Assembly (NCBI GenBank): GCA_028877045.1
Contig: JAGWPQ010000299.1
Coordinates: forward strand, 1 to 19,200
Length of the DNA: 19,200 bases
Direction of reading: 5' to 3'
DNA from: Bacteroidota bacterium
GTDB taxonomy: Bacteria; Bacteroidota; Bacteroidia; Chitinophagales; Chitinophagaceae
In this document: one piece after another, positions 7,152-15,300 of the stretch
Layout of the letters: every line of letters begins with the position of its first letter
Position numbering within the stretch: position 1 is the stretch's first letter
Made by a program: the position numbers and the translations under genes
The notes under the pieces: generated by a model
Told to the model about the DNA's origin: nothing
Seen by the model: the letters and a program-made list of their open reading frames with translations, nothing else
Databases searched by the model: none

Positions 7152-8606
7152 ATGTCGCCATTACTTTTATTTTCGTTTGTTGTTATTTATTTTTTGATTT
7201 TGCTTACAGTTGCCTGGTGGACGGGCCGTCACAGCAATAATGAATCTTTTTTTATCGGTAACCGAAACAGTAACTGGATGTTGGTGGCATTTGGTATGCT
7301 GGGCACTTCGTTAAGCGGCGTGACTTTTGTGAGTGTGCCGGGTGCTGTTGCCGGCCAGGCATTTGCATATTTTCAGGTAACCATTGGTTATATATTCGGG
7401 TACATTGCAATTGCTTATGTTTTATTGCCTTTGTATTACAGGTTAAACCTTACATCGATCTATAATTATTTGCAAAACCGTTTGGGATTTGCTTCGTACA
7501 AAACCGGTGCATCTATTTTTATTTTATCAAGGATATTGGGCGCCACAGCAAGATTATATTTAGTGGTGAATATTTTACAGGATGCTATTCTCCGAAATTT
7601 TAATATCCCATTCTGGGCCACCACACTGATCATTTTATTGATGATATTGTTATACACTTACGAAGGTGGTGTTAAAACAATTGTGTGGACCGATACCTTA
7701 CAAACAACCTGTATGCTGGCAGGGTTAATTATTTGCGTGGTTTATATCATGAACAATATGCATATCGGCTTTTTTGAAAGCTGGCAGATGTTACGCGATA
7801 AAGGTTATTCGAAAATATTTTTCACAGATCCAAACAGCAAATTATTTTTTGTAAAACAAATTCTGGCCGGTGCATTTATTTCAATTACGATGACGGGTAT
7901 GGATCAGGAAATGATGCAAAAAAACATTTCGGTTAAAACATTGAAAGACTCACAAAAAAATGTGTTGACATTGGGATTTATTTTAGCGATCGTAATTTTA
8001 ATATTTTTATTTCTTGGCGGACTGTTGTATTTATATGCAGCGCAGCAGCATGTTACCGAAGTTGGCGATAAATTGTTTCCGGTCATTGCATTGCATCACA
8101 TGCCACCGATCGTTTCCGTAATTTTTATTATTGCGTTGATCTCAGCATTATTTCCCAGTGCTGATGGTGCCATCACGGCACTTACTTCAACATTTTGTAT
8201 CGACATACTCGGCATTCAGCGAAATAATAAATTGACCGAAGCAAAAAGAAAACATATACGCCATAGCGTGCATCTTGTTTTTGCTTTTGTGTTTTTATTT
8301 TTTGTGATGGTATATAAATGGGTTGATAGTCCGAGTATGATAGGAATTATTTTGCTGGTAGCATCCTACACTTATGGGCCATTATTGGGTTTATTTACTT
8401 TCGGTATTTTAATGAAAAGAAAAGTGAATGATAAATTAGTTCCTGTTGTTTGTTTGCTGGCGCCGGCTATATGTTTTGTTTTAGAGACATATCAAAAACA
8501 GATTTTCGGCAGCTACGAAATAGGTTTGGAATTATTAGTCATCAACGGTTTGTTTACTTTTCTCGGATTGTTATTGGTTTCCAAACCGCAACATGCAACC
8601 GAATAG
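7152..8606 (+). CDS. Sodium:solute symporter (SSS family)
   Basis: The 484-residue integral membrane protein couples solute uptake to inward sodium flow. About twelve to thirteen hydrophobic segments span the length; the first (1-23) starts close to the N-terminus, as usual for SSS members. Family marks include FFIGNRNSNWMLVAFGMLGT (33-52) leading into SLSGVTF (53-59), the unwound first core helix. YNYLQNRLGF (104-113) corresponds to the YLxxRFG motif, EGGVKTIVWTDTLQ (171-184) is the diagnostic GGxxxVxWTDxxQ motif, and SALFPSADGAITALTSTFCI (331-350) is the helix that carries the Na2-site serines in this family. The substrate cannot be assigned; family members carry sugars, sialic acid, amino acids, iodide or vitamins. 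The start is the ATG at 7152 with a matching -7 box. Repeat copies B and C flank the gene. Confidence 0.95.
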   Translation: MSPLLLFSFVVIYFLILLTVAWWTGRHSNNESFFIGNRNSNWMLVAFGMLGTSLSGVTFVSVPGAVAGQAFAYFQVTIGYIFGYIAIAYVLLPLYYRLNLTSIYNYLQNRLGFASYKTGASIFILSRILGATARLYLVVNILQDAILRNFNIPFWATTLIILLMILLYTYEGGVKTIVWTDTLQTTCMLAGLIICVVYIMNNMHIGFFESWQMLRDKGYSKIFFTDPNSKLFFVKQILAGAFISITMTGMDQEMMQKNISVKTLKDSQKNVLTLGFILAIVILIFLFLGGLLYLYAAQQHVTEVGDKLFPVIALHHMPPIVSVIFIIALISALFPSADGAITALTSTFCIDILGIQRNNKLTEAKRKHIRHSVHLVFAFVFLFFVMVYKWVDSPSMIGIILLVASYTYGPLLGLFTFGILMKRKVNDKLVPVVCLLAPAICFVLETYQKQIFGSYEIGLELLVINGLFTFLGLLLVSKPQHATE

Positions 8607-8643
8607 ATGATTGTTGTAATGTTGCCGGCATAAGAGTTTCATA

Positions 8644-8672
8644 GCATCGCCTGTTGCGTCGCACACTTGTAC
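8644..8672. repeat. Dispersed intergenic repeat, copy C (short, intact form)
   Basis: Read on the minus strand, GTAC and AA lead into GTGTGCGAC, joined directly to GCAACAGGCGATGC. There is no core between the two flanks, so this is the simplest form of the family found in copies A, B, D and E. It lies 38 bases after the symporter stop. Confidence 0.75.
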
Positions 8673-8710
8673 TTTCTGAACAATTCTGAACAAAACTGTT
8701 TGAAGATTTG

Positions 8711-8741
8711 TTTGTAATTGAATTAGACCTTTTTATTTTTA
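8711..8741 (+). promoter_or_regulatory. Candidate promoter for the DinB-fold protein gene
   Basis: TTTG at 8711-8714 is followed after 19 bases by TATTTTTA at 8734-8741. This is the ideal Bacteroidota -33/-7 spacing, with seven of eight positions of TAnnTTTG. Start would be near 8748, about 24 bases before the ATG at 8772. Confidence 0.45.
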
Positions 8742-8771
8742 AATCACTCATCAATCAAATAATATTTTTAA

Positions 8772-9302
8772 ATGAAAAAAATTTACAAACCTGAAGATGG
8801 TGTTCCTCCGTTTTATCAGGGTTATATGGATCTTGTTCCTGACGATGGTAATCTACTGCAACATTTAAAAGATATTCAATCAGAAACAGAACAACTTTTT
8901 TCAAGTCTGCCTGAAGAAAAATTATTATATCGTTATCAGTCCAATAAATGGAGCATAAAAGATTTGCTCGTTCATCTTGCCGACTGTGAACGAGTAATTA
9001 CTTACCGTTCCATGCGAATAGCACGGCGCGATAAAACTGATTTGCCCGGATTTGATGAAAACCTTCTTGTTGCAAATGCTCATGCCGATACAAGAAATAT
9101 CCATGATATTTTAAAAGAGTTGTCGACTTTGCGCAACGCGACTTTAGTTTTTATTGAAACGTTGGATGATGCATCTTTAGATCAAACAGGTACGGCAAAT
9201 GGTTATGCTATTTCTGCCCGTTTATTGGTGAACCATATTTATGGCCATCACCAACATCATCTTAAAATTATTAAAGAAAAATATCTTCATATCCCTGCTT
9301 AG
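8772..9302 (+). CDS. DinB-fold (DinB_2 / YfiT-like) putative metal-dependent hydrolase or transferase
   Basis: The 176-residue soluble protein has the four-helix DinB pattern. The first helix (about 26-46) is LLQHLKDIQSETEQLFSSLP, followed by a conserved segment NKWSIKDLLVHLADCERVI at 58-76 carrying His68. The last helix has the histidine ladder NHIYGHHQHHLKII at 154-167, giving HxxxHxxxH (155, 159, 163). His68 with two of these is the usual metal triad. Related Bacillus proteins act with bacillithiol, and others are stress-induced with unknown activity. Bacteroidota also lack the SOS link implied by the name DinB, so no specific reaction is proposed. The start ATG at 8772 gives MKKIYKPEDGVPPFYQGYM, a typical beginning. 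It stands alone between repeat copy C and the next small gene, with a candidate promoter at 8711-8741. Confidence 0.9.
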   Translation: MKKIYKPEDGVPPFYQGYMDLVPDDGNLLQHLKDIQSETEQLFSSLPEEKLLYRYQSNKWSIKDLLVHLADCERVITYRSMRIARRDKTDLPGFDENLLVANAHADTRNIHDILKELSTLRNATLVFIETLDDASLDQTGTANGYAISARLLVNHIYGHHQHHLKIIKEKYLHIPA

Positions 9303-9382
9303 TTTTTAAAATAGTTATGGTGATAAGTCATAGTTTATTTCAACAATAAATTGTAAACTTCACAGTAACCAAAAAACTAACG

Positions 9383-9802
9383 ATGGAAAAGTCTCAAAAA
9401 ATCGGTGCACAAATTTATGGTTATACCGTTTGTTTGGTTGCCGTTATCACATTCTTATTATCAGTAACTGCTTTTGTAAATGCTATTATCGATCTGGGCG
9501 ATCCTATTCATTCAGGTTGGAATGCAGTGGGTTCGCCAAGTTTGGCATCTTACGAAAATTATAAGATGGATGTTTTAAAATCTTCGCTAAAAACAGATGA
9601 TGCATCAAAATCAACTTATGTTCCCGACGAACAAACATTGCGTGCCATGTATGAAGCTGCAAAAAGCGATAAGATTTTATCTGTAAGGCATTCTTCCAAT
9701 CGTTCTATGATCATCAGCGGAATCTTGATATTCATTTGCGTTGTTCTTTTTGTAACTCATTGGCGTTGGATGCAAAAAAATACTAAGCTGGAAGCCGTTT
9801 AA
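9383..9802 (+). CDS. Small two-helix membrane protein of unknown function
   Basis: I do not recognise this 139-residue protein. It has an N-terminal membrane helix at about 12-36 (YGYTVCLVAVITFLLSVTAF and following) and a C-terminal helix at about 108-127 (SMIISGILIFICVVLFVTHW), with a short basic tail. The roughly 70-residue loop between them is hydrophilic and carries SGWNAVGSPSLASYENYK and a possible short helix EQTLRAMYEAAKSDK. There are no cysteine clusters or catalytic motifs. The topology suggests both termini on one side and the loop on the other. The gap to the DinB-fold gene is 80 bases with no terminator, so they may be co-transcribed. ATG at 9383 is the only sensible start. Codon use is like its neighbours, which supports a real gene. 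Confidence 0.8.
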   Translation: MEKSQKIGAQIYGYTVCLVAVITFLLSVTAFVNAIIDLGDPIHSGWNAVGSPSLASYENYKMDVLKSSLKTDDASKSTYVPDEQTLRAMYEAAKSDKILSVRHSSNRSMIISGILIFICVVLFVTHWRWMQKNTKLEAV

Positions 9803-9894
9803 ATTATAGTTTTTCTAAAAAATTATTTTTCAACAACTTTTGGTTTGTTGAGTGGATATTATTTGCACCTATGCTTTCATTTTTTTCGCTTTTA

Positions 9895-9922
9895 TTTGCA
9901 TATTCATGAAACTCTATTTTTG
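9895..9922 (+). promoter_or_regulatory. Bacteroidota-type promoter for accD
   Basis: TATTTTTG at 9915-9922 matches TAnnTTTG exactly. TTTG at 9895-9898 lies 16 bases upstream, slightly shorter than the usual spacing of about 19. The predicted leader is about 65 bases. Confidence 0.5.
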
Positions 9923-9993
9923 CAAATTGTGCGGGTGGATTTGTACTAAGAAATATTTATTTATCTTCAATCCCCCAATTGAAAAAATAACGT

Positions 9994-10917
9994 ATGAAAA
10001 AAGATAGTGTAGAAGATCTTGAAGTTAATTTAACCGGTGAAGAAACGGTATCTGAAAGCGGTGAAGTAAAACCTAAATGGTATAAACGTATCCGTAAAGG
10101 GATTACTACATCTTCGACCGAAAAAAGGGATACGCCTGAAGGTCTATGGAGCAAATGCCCCGAATGCAATTACATTCTTACCTCATCCGAATTAAGAGAA
10201 AATTTATTTGTTTGTCCCAAGTGTAATTACCATCATCGCATTGGCAGTGAGGAGTATTATGATTTTCTTTTTGATGGTGAAGAGTATGTTGAACTTTTTG
10301 ATAATATTCAAAGCAAAGATTTTTTAAATTTTACTGATCTGAAAAATTATCAGAAACGTTTGGATGAGATCCACTCGAAAACCAATTTAAAAGATTCGAT
10401 GCGTATTGCCACCGGAAAAGTAAATGGCGAAGGAATTGTGATTGCCTGTATGGATTTTGAATTCATCGGCGGAAGTTTAGGGAGTGTGATGGGAGAAAAA
10501 TTTAGTCGTGCTGTTGATTATTGCATTGAAAATAAATTGCCATTTTTAGTGATCAGTAAAAGTGGTGGTGCCAGAATGATGGAGAGTGCTTTTAGTTTAA
10601 TGCAGTTGGCAAAGACCAGTGGTAAACTATCACAATTAAGTGATGCGAAACTCCCTTTTATTTCTTTACTCACCGATCCGACATTTGGCGGCATCTCGGC
10701 AAGCTTTGGTATGCTGGGCGATTTGAATATTGCCGAACCCGGTGCCCTGATTGGTTTTGCGGGCCCTCGCGTCATTAAAGAAACAATTAAAAAGGATCTG
10801 CCTGAAGGATTTCAACGCAGTGAATTTTTATTGGAACATGGCTTCCTGGATTTTATTGTTGAAAGAAAAAAACTAAAAGATAAATTATCGCAACTGATCA
10901 TTTTATTCAGGAATTAA
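9994..10917 (+). CDS. accD: Acetyl-CoA carboxylase carboxyltransferase subunit beta
   Basis: AccD pairs with AccA to transfer the carboxyl group from carboxybiotin to acetyl-CoA, making malonyl-CoA for fatty-acid synthesis. The 307-residue protein has an acidic N-terminal extension (1-26) before the conserved PKWYKRIRKGI. It then has the four-cysteine zinc ribbon CPEC (55-58) and CPKC (74-77), typical of bacterial AccD. The crotonase-fold carboxyltransferase domain carries FIGGSLGSVMGEK (157-169), ISKSGGARMMES (187-198), TFGGISASFGMLGD (230-243) and AEPGALIGFAGPRVI (247-261), the glycine-rich oxyanion and CoA-binding segments. The length is normal. It starts at ATG 9994. No accA is in the window, as expected since the subunits are often unlinked. 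Repeat copy D and a terminator hairpin separate it from smpB. Confidence 0.98.
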   Translation: MKKDSVEDLEVNLTGEETVSESGEVKPKWYKRIRKGITTSSTEKRDTPEGLWSKCPECNYILTSSELRENLFVCPKCNYHHRIGSEEYYDFLFDGEEYVELFDNIQSKDFLNFTDLKNYQKRLDEIHSKTNLKDSMRIATGKVNGEGIVIACMDFEFIGGSLGSVMGEKFSRAVDYCIENKLPFLVISKSGGARMMESAFSLMQLAKTSGKLSQLSDAKLPFISLLTDPTFGGISASFGMLGDLNIAEPGALIGFAGPRVIKETIKKDLPEGFQRSEFLLEHGFLDFIVERKKLKDKLSQLIILFRN

Positions 10918-10938
10918 TTTGCTGAATAAAGTTTTGCA

Positions 10939-11035
10939 GTACAAGTGTGCGATACTTCGCCAAGCTCAGTACAGGCTGCCACGCATTGCTGCCATGAAAA
11001 AGGAACTTTGAAACGAGCGTGGCAACGAAGATGCC
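10939..11035. repeat. Dispersed intergenic repeat, copy D (split form)
   Basis: It starts GTACAAGTGTGCGAT (10939-10953), then carries the ACTTCG...CTCAGTACAGGC core shared with copy B. It closes with GCAACGAAGATGCC at 11022-11035, a diverged form of the family's right flank. The core is about 25 bases shorter than in copy B because the TCCTGAT stem is absent. It is located just after the accD stop. Confidence 0.85.
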
Positions 11036-11064
11036 ACTGTTGATGCTGCTGGTAACATAATCAT

Positions 11065-11072
11065 TACTTTTG
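11065..11072 (+). promoter_or_regulatory. Bacteroidota-type -7 promoter box for smpB, abutting a terminator hairpin
   Basis: TACTTTTG matches TAnnTTTG exactly. It ends at 11072, directly beside the left arm of the hairpin at 11073-11091. Start would be near 11079, giving an approximately 20-base leader that lacks most of the left arm of the hairpin. Confidence 0.5.
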
Positions 11073-11096
11073 TCCCGCTTTAACAGCGGGATTTTT
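11073..11096 (+). terminator. Rho-independent terminator between accD and smpB
   Basis: TCCCGCT (11073-11079) pairs with AGCGGGA (11085-11091) around TTAAC, followed by five T (11092-11096). It ends two bases before the smpB ATG at 11099, an unusually tight position. It would end accD-side transcription and leave smpB to its own promoter. Confidence 0.7.
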
Positions 11097-11098
11097 AT

Positions 11099-11539
11099 AT
11101 GGCTAAAGAAATGAATAACAGGCAGGCTTATTTTAATTATCACATAGAAGATAAATATGTGGCTGGCGTTGTTTTGCTGGGTACCGAAGTGAAAAGTGTA
11201 CGCGATGGTAAAGTAAGTTTTAACGATGCGTTCTGTATGTTTGAGAGAAATGAATTATGGGTAAGAGGCTTGTACATTGCCGAGTATTCGCACGGCACAG
11301 TTAATAATCATATTGCGGTGCACGACAGAAAATTATTGCTGACAAAAAAAGAATTGGCGCGTTTGCAAATAAAAATGAAAGACAAGGGCTACACCATTGT
11401 TCCGCTGAAAGTATTCTTGAATGAAAAGAATTTAGTGAAAGTAGAAATTGGATTGGCCCGCGGAAAAAAATTACACGATAAAAGAGAAACCATCAAACAA
11501 CGCGATACGGAGAAAGAGATAAAACGCTACTTGAAATAA
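11099..11539 (+). CDS. smpB: SsrA-binding protein SmpB
   Basis: SmpB binds the tRNA-like domain of tmRNA and delivers it to stalled ribosomes for trans-translation. The 146-residue protein shows the OB-fold pattern from residue 8: RQAYFNYHIEDKYVAGVVLL, then GTEVKSVRDGKVSFNDAF (28-45). GLYIAEYSHGT (57-67) and HDRKLLLTKKELARLQ (75-90) follow, with IVPLKVFLNEKNLVKVEIGL (100-119) closing the core. The basic tail ARGKKLHDKRETIKQRDTEK (120-139) reads the empty decoding centre. The start at 11099 gives MAKEMNNRQAYF, matching the usual N-terminus; a second in-frame ATG at residue 5 is less likely. It is slightly short but complete. The gene begins right after a terminator hairpin and its likely promoter overlaps that hairpin. 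No ssrA (tmRNA) gene was seen in the window. Confidence 0.97.
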   Translation: MAKEMNNRQAYFNYHIEDKYVAGVVLLGTEVKSVRDGKVSFNDAFCMFERNELWVRGLYIAEYSHGTVNNHIAVHDRKLLLTKKELARLQIKMKDKGYTIVPLKVFLNEKNLVKVEIGLARGKKLHDKRETIKQRDTEKEIKRYLK

Positions 11540-11553
11540 GTTTCATTTTAAAA

Positions 11554-11751
11554 ATGATACGAATGAAAACATTTTTTTTTGTTTTTTTAATATTCTTCTC
11601 TTGGTGGGGATTTGCAATCAGTGCTTTTCTTTATTTTAAAAAAGTGTTTCCAGATAATTGGATTGTTGGAATACTCCTTTTTGTTTTTGCATGGGTTTGG
11701 GCTCTTGTAGTTAGAAGTTTTGCTGAAAATTGGAGAGATAAAAATTATTAA
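11554..11751 (+). CDS. Small two-helix membrane protein of unknown function
   Basis: The 65-residue product is dominated by two hydrophobic helices: residues about 5-27 (KTFFFVFLIFFSWWGFAISA and following) and about 36-53 (WIVGILLFVFAWVWALVV). A charged linker KKVFPDN joins them, and the tail is RSFAENWRDKNY. It starts 14 bases after the smpB stop on the same strand, so it is probably translated from the smpB transcript. The start could be ATG 11554 or ATG 11563. I do not recognise the family. The sharp helix-linker-helix pattern and position support a real gene, but AT-rich noise also tends to encode hydrophobic stretches. Confidence 0.55.
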   Translation: MIRMKTFFFVFLIFFSWWGFAISAFLYFKKVFPDNWIVGILLFVFAWVWALVVRSFAENWRDKNY

Positions 11752-11810
11752 ACTATCATTATTCCTAATCCTAAGAACAGCCTACTTTTTATTACAAGAT
11801 TTATATTTTA

Positions 11811-12248
11811 TCAGTCATTGTATTTTCTTTTCTTTTCAGGATTATAATTTAATTGTTCTTGTAAAGATTCGGCAGTTGGATTTTTTGTTACTGCTACTGC
11901 TACCTGAAATAAAACAATAAATAAAATAACGGAGCCGATCAATTCTCCAAGCGTTATCCAATAACCCCACCAACTGTACACAACAGCCTTTTCAGGATGT
12001 GCATTTTCGTAAATTACTTCAACCTGTTTTCCTTCGTTTACATTTCTTAAATAATAATTTGCATCAATAGCAAAATAATCTTTACCGACCGAGAAGAATG
12101 CCTTTGGCGTGGATTGCTTGCCGGTACTGTCTTTTATGAGATGAATGCTTGCTGATGTTATTTCGCCATCGAGATAGTCAGGTTGACGCGTAAAAAAAAT
12201 ATACGTTACAAAAACAACGAAATAGAGTATGGTGATGGTTTTATACAA
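11811..12248 (-). CDS. Small membrane protein, DUF3592-like
   Basis: The 145-residue protein has a membrane helix at 5-20 (ITILYFVVFVTYIFFT) and a second at about 96-120 (WITLGELIGSVILFIVLFQV and following). Between them is a beta-rich extracytoplasmic domain including GKQVEVIYENAHPEKAVVYS (about 73-92). That segment resembles the VxYxPxxPxxA stretch of DUF3592 membrane proteins. The cytoplasmic tail is hydrophilic and basic. No ATG occurs in frame before or within the first helix. The start is therefore TTG at 12248 (Leu codon read as Met), because an in-frame stop lies about 45 bases upstream and there are no later Met codons. It lies 73 bases downstream of smc on the same strand, just beyond the smc terminator hairpin. 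The family link is tentative. Confidence 0.75.
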   Translation of the reverse strand: MYKTITILYFVVFVTYIFFTRQPDYLDGEITSASIHLIKDSTGKQSTPKAFFSVGKDYFAIDANYYLRNVNEGKQVEVIYENAHPEKAVVYSWWGYWITLGELIGSVILFIVLFQVAVAVTKNPTAESLQEQLNYNPEKKRKYND

Positions 12249-12265
12249 AGCTGATGTGCAAATTA

Positions 12266-12301
12266 AAAAGGATTGAAAGTTTAAAACTATTCAATCCTTT
12301 T
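12266..12301 (-). terminator. Terminator hairpin after smc
   Basis: AAAAGGATTGAA (12266-12277) and TTCAATCCTTTT (12290-12301) form a perfect 12-base stem with a 12-base loop. Read on the minus strand it is followed by a short T-rich stretch (TAATTTG). It lies 20 bases after the smc stop and 17 bases before the TTG start of the next gene. Confidence 0.65.
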
Positions 12302-12321
12302 AATAAATTATAAAAATTGGT

Positions 12322-15300
12322 TTAATTCAAACTTCTAAAATCTACCGGCACTAATTTACTTACGCCGGGTTCCTGCATGGTCACACCATAAATCACATCC
12401 ACTGCACTCATCGTCATTTTATTGTGTGTTACGATGATGAATTGTGAGTTCTCGCTGAACTTCTGGATCATCTGCGTAAACTTACCAACGTTGGCATCAT
12501 CGAGTGGTGCGTCAACTTCATCCAAAATACAGAACGGTGCCGGCTTGATTAAATAAATGGCAAATAATAATGCTGTTGCCGTTAATGTTTTTTCGCCACC
12601 ACTTAATTGAGAAATGGAAGAAGGGCGTTTGCCTTTTGGTTTGGCAACAATGTCAATGCCAGTCTCAGCAAGGTTTTCAGGGTTATCTAAAACCATATCG
12701 GCAGTATCTTCTTCAGTAAATAATGCTTTAAATACTTTCTGAAAATTCTCTCTTACTTTATTGAATGTATCTAAGAATTGTTGATTAGCTGTTGCTTCAA
12801 CTTCCTGAATGGTTTGCAATAAACTTTCTTTGGCATCAACGAGATCATTCTTTTGTTCGAGAATAAATTCGTAACGTTTTTTCATTTCGGTGTAAGCTTC
12901 AATGGCTGTTGGGTTTACTTCGCCCATATTTTCCAAACGCTTACGCATCCTGTCGCTTGTTGCCTGCAGATCTTCTAAACTTGTATCAGTTGTTCTTGGC
13001 TGATCGATGATTTCTTCGAGTTCGATTTTAAATTCAACACTTAATCTTTCCTTTGTTCCGGCCAATTGCAATTTGAGATCGTTGAGTTTATCTTTTATCT
13101 CGCTCAGCAAATGCTCGATCATTTCTTTGCTCTTCACTTTCAAACGCAATTCACTTTCTTTTTCCTGCAAAGCATTGCGAAGGTTATAATAAGTTTGATC
13201 GGCCTCATTTAATTTTAATTCTTCTTCTTCTTTACGGCGCATCAGCGATAATAATAGTTCTTCGCTGCCGGATAAGAGCTCCTGACTTTGTAAAATATTT
13301 TCTTTTGCTTCTTCTAATTGTGTTGAATTATTTTGAATTTGCTGGTGAAGATCGGTCAACTGATTTTGTTTGAAATCCAGTTCCTGCCTGATAGCATTGA
13401 TCTTGCTGTGTTGCTTTGTTACCAACAAATTTGTTTCGTTGTATTGATAAGTGGCAGCATTATAATCCTGTTCGGCCAACTGATAATCCTGTTCAAGATT
13501 ACTTAATGTTTCTTTTGTTTGTTGCAACTGCTCATTCAGTTGTTGCAATTCTTCTCTTGTTGAAGAAATAGAATCGTGTTCATCCTGCAAGCGTATTTCA
13601 ATCTCTTCCAAACGTTGCTGTGCATTCTGCTGAGCCGATTGAAGATTCTCGATCTTATTTTTTGCAGCAAAAACCTGATTAGTTAATTGATTGATCTCAT
13701 TCTCGGTTTGCTTGATGGCATTCTCTTTCAACTGCTCATTAAAACCAATTACTTCGTTATGTTTATGTTTGATCTCTGCTTTTAATGCATTTACTACTGC
13801 ATCCTGCAAAACAATTTCATCATTTAATTTTTCTAAATTTTTTGCACGGCCTATTTTCTTTCCTTCAAACAAACCAACACTGCCGCCGGTCAATGTGTAT
13901 TTGCCTTTAACATATTTACCGGTGCGTTCCAAAACAATTGCCCCGTTTGAGTTTTCGATGGCTTCAGCATTTTCGGCGATATACACATTACCCAATAAAT
14001 GTGCTGCTAATTTTTGATATTGATCGTCAACTTCAATTACACTTAATGCCGAGAAAGTGTTGTTGGGCTGATGTGTTTCAACAATGCCTTCGCTTAATCT
14101 ATCGAGAATAAAAAAGTTTGCTTTTCCTTTTTTATTAGCATCCAATAAATGCACAGCCTGTAAACCTTCGGCCAAAGTATTTACCACATAATAATTCAAA
14201 TAAGGTTCCAAAACATTTTCAACTGCTGTTCTGAATTCTTCTTTCACATAAATAATATCCGAAAGGATAGGAGCAGTGTGATTCCAATCAGGATTTTTGT
14301 GTAAGAATTTTACGCTCTCAGGATAACCTTCCATCGAATCAATCAAACTCTTCAACAGATCATGTTCATTACGCTTTGCATCAAGCTTTCTTGTTTCTTC
14401 GGCTAATTCATTGCGTAAGACTTCTAATTGTTGTTGTGTTTCTAATATCTGTTCTTTGGTTCTGTCGTGATGTTCCTGTAATTGTTGCAGATCAATTCTT
14501 TTGCTTTCGAGCAATTGTTCTTTTTCCTGCAACTCAATTCCCAATTGCTCAATTTGCTGTGTCCTGTTTTGTTTTTCGTCGAGCAATTGTGTTTGTGCCC
14601 TTTGTAAATTTTGAATGGAAGTATCGGCAACAGCCACTTTCTTTTCTGCATCAAACTGGCTGCGCTGAATTTGCTGGTGTTGATTTCTCGACTGATCAAC
14701 AGCAGTTCTTTTATCATCAAAAATTTGGCGCTTGTCTTCCACAGCAAACTTTGCTGCGTCTAACTGTGACTGAATTTCCTTTAATTTATTTTCTTCATCA
14801 ACAACCTGTACTTGGCTGAACTGAATGGAATCTTCGATACCTTTTAACTGGCCCTCTGCTTTTTGCAAAAAGTCTTTCAGGTTAGTTTCCTTCTCAGTTA
14901 AATAATGTAATTTTTGAGTAGCAAGATTCTTATCATTCTCTTTGCTGCGAAGGTTTTGCAACAGGTCATTAAACTCGTGCTGCATGCTTTGTAAGGCACG
15001 TTCTTTCTCAATAAAATCAACTTTTTCTTTTTCTATGGCAGCATCATCATTTGCGATTTCTGCTTCGAGCTGAATTCTTTTATTTGTTTCTGATTCCTGT
15101 TGTTCGTTTAATTCTTTGTAAGTAATATTAAAACCTTCAAGTGCAGCTTTTGCCAATTCAACAGCGATCTCTTTGTAATCTTTTTTTATCTCAAAATATT
15201 TCTCTGCTTTCTTTGCCTGATTCTCTAAAGTCTTTAATTGATTGTTGATTTCAAACAATAGATCTTCGATGCGTGCCAGATCCTGCTCTGTTGCATCTAA

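Noticed and set aside
6943..7197. An open plus-strand frame of 84 codons across repeat copy B
   Set aside because: It lies inside a dispersed repeat, runs into the symporter gene in another frame, has no conserved pattern, and the other copies of the repeat are not open in the same way.
9831..9850. CAACAA/TTGTTG hairpin as a terminator after the 139-residue membrane protein
   Set aside because: The stem is only six A/T-rich pairs and has no T-run after it.
10907..11143. An open minus-strand frame of 78 codons across repeat copy D
   Set aside because: It spans the repeat and the smpB terminator and overlaps the accD and smpB ends; its composition is not protein-like.
14376..14819. A 147-codon plus-strand open frame inside smc
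   Set aside because: It is antisense to the Q- and E-rich coiled coil of smc, whose CAA/GAA codons give spurious open frames on the other strand.
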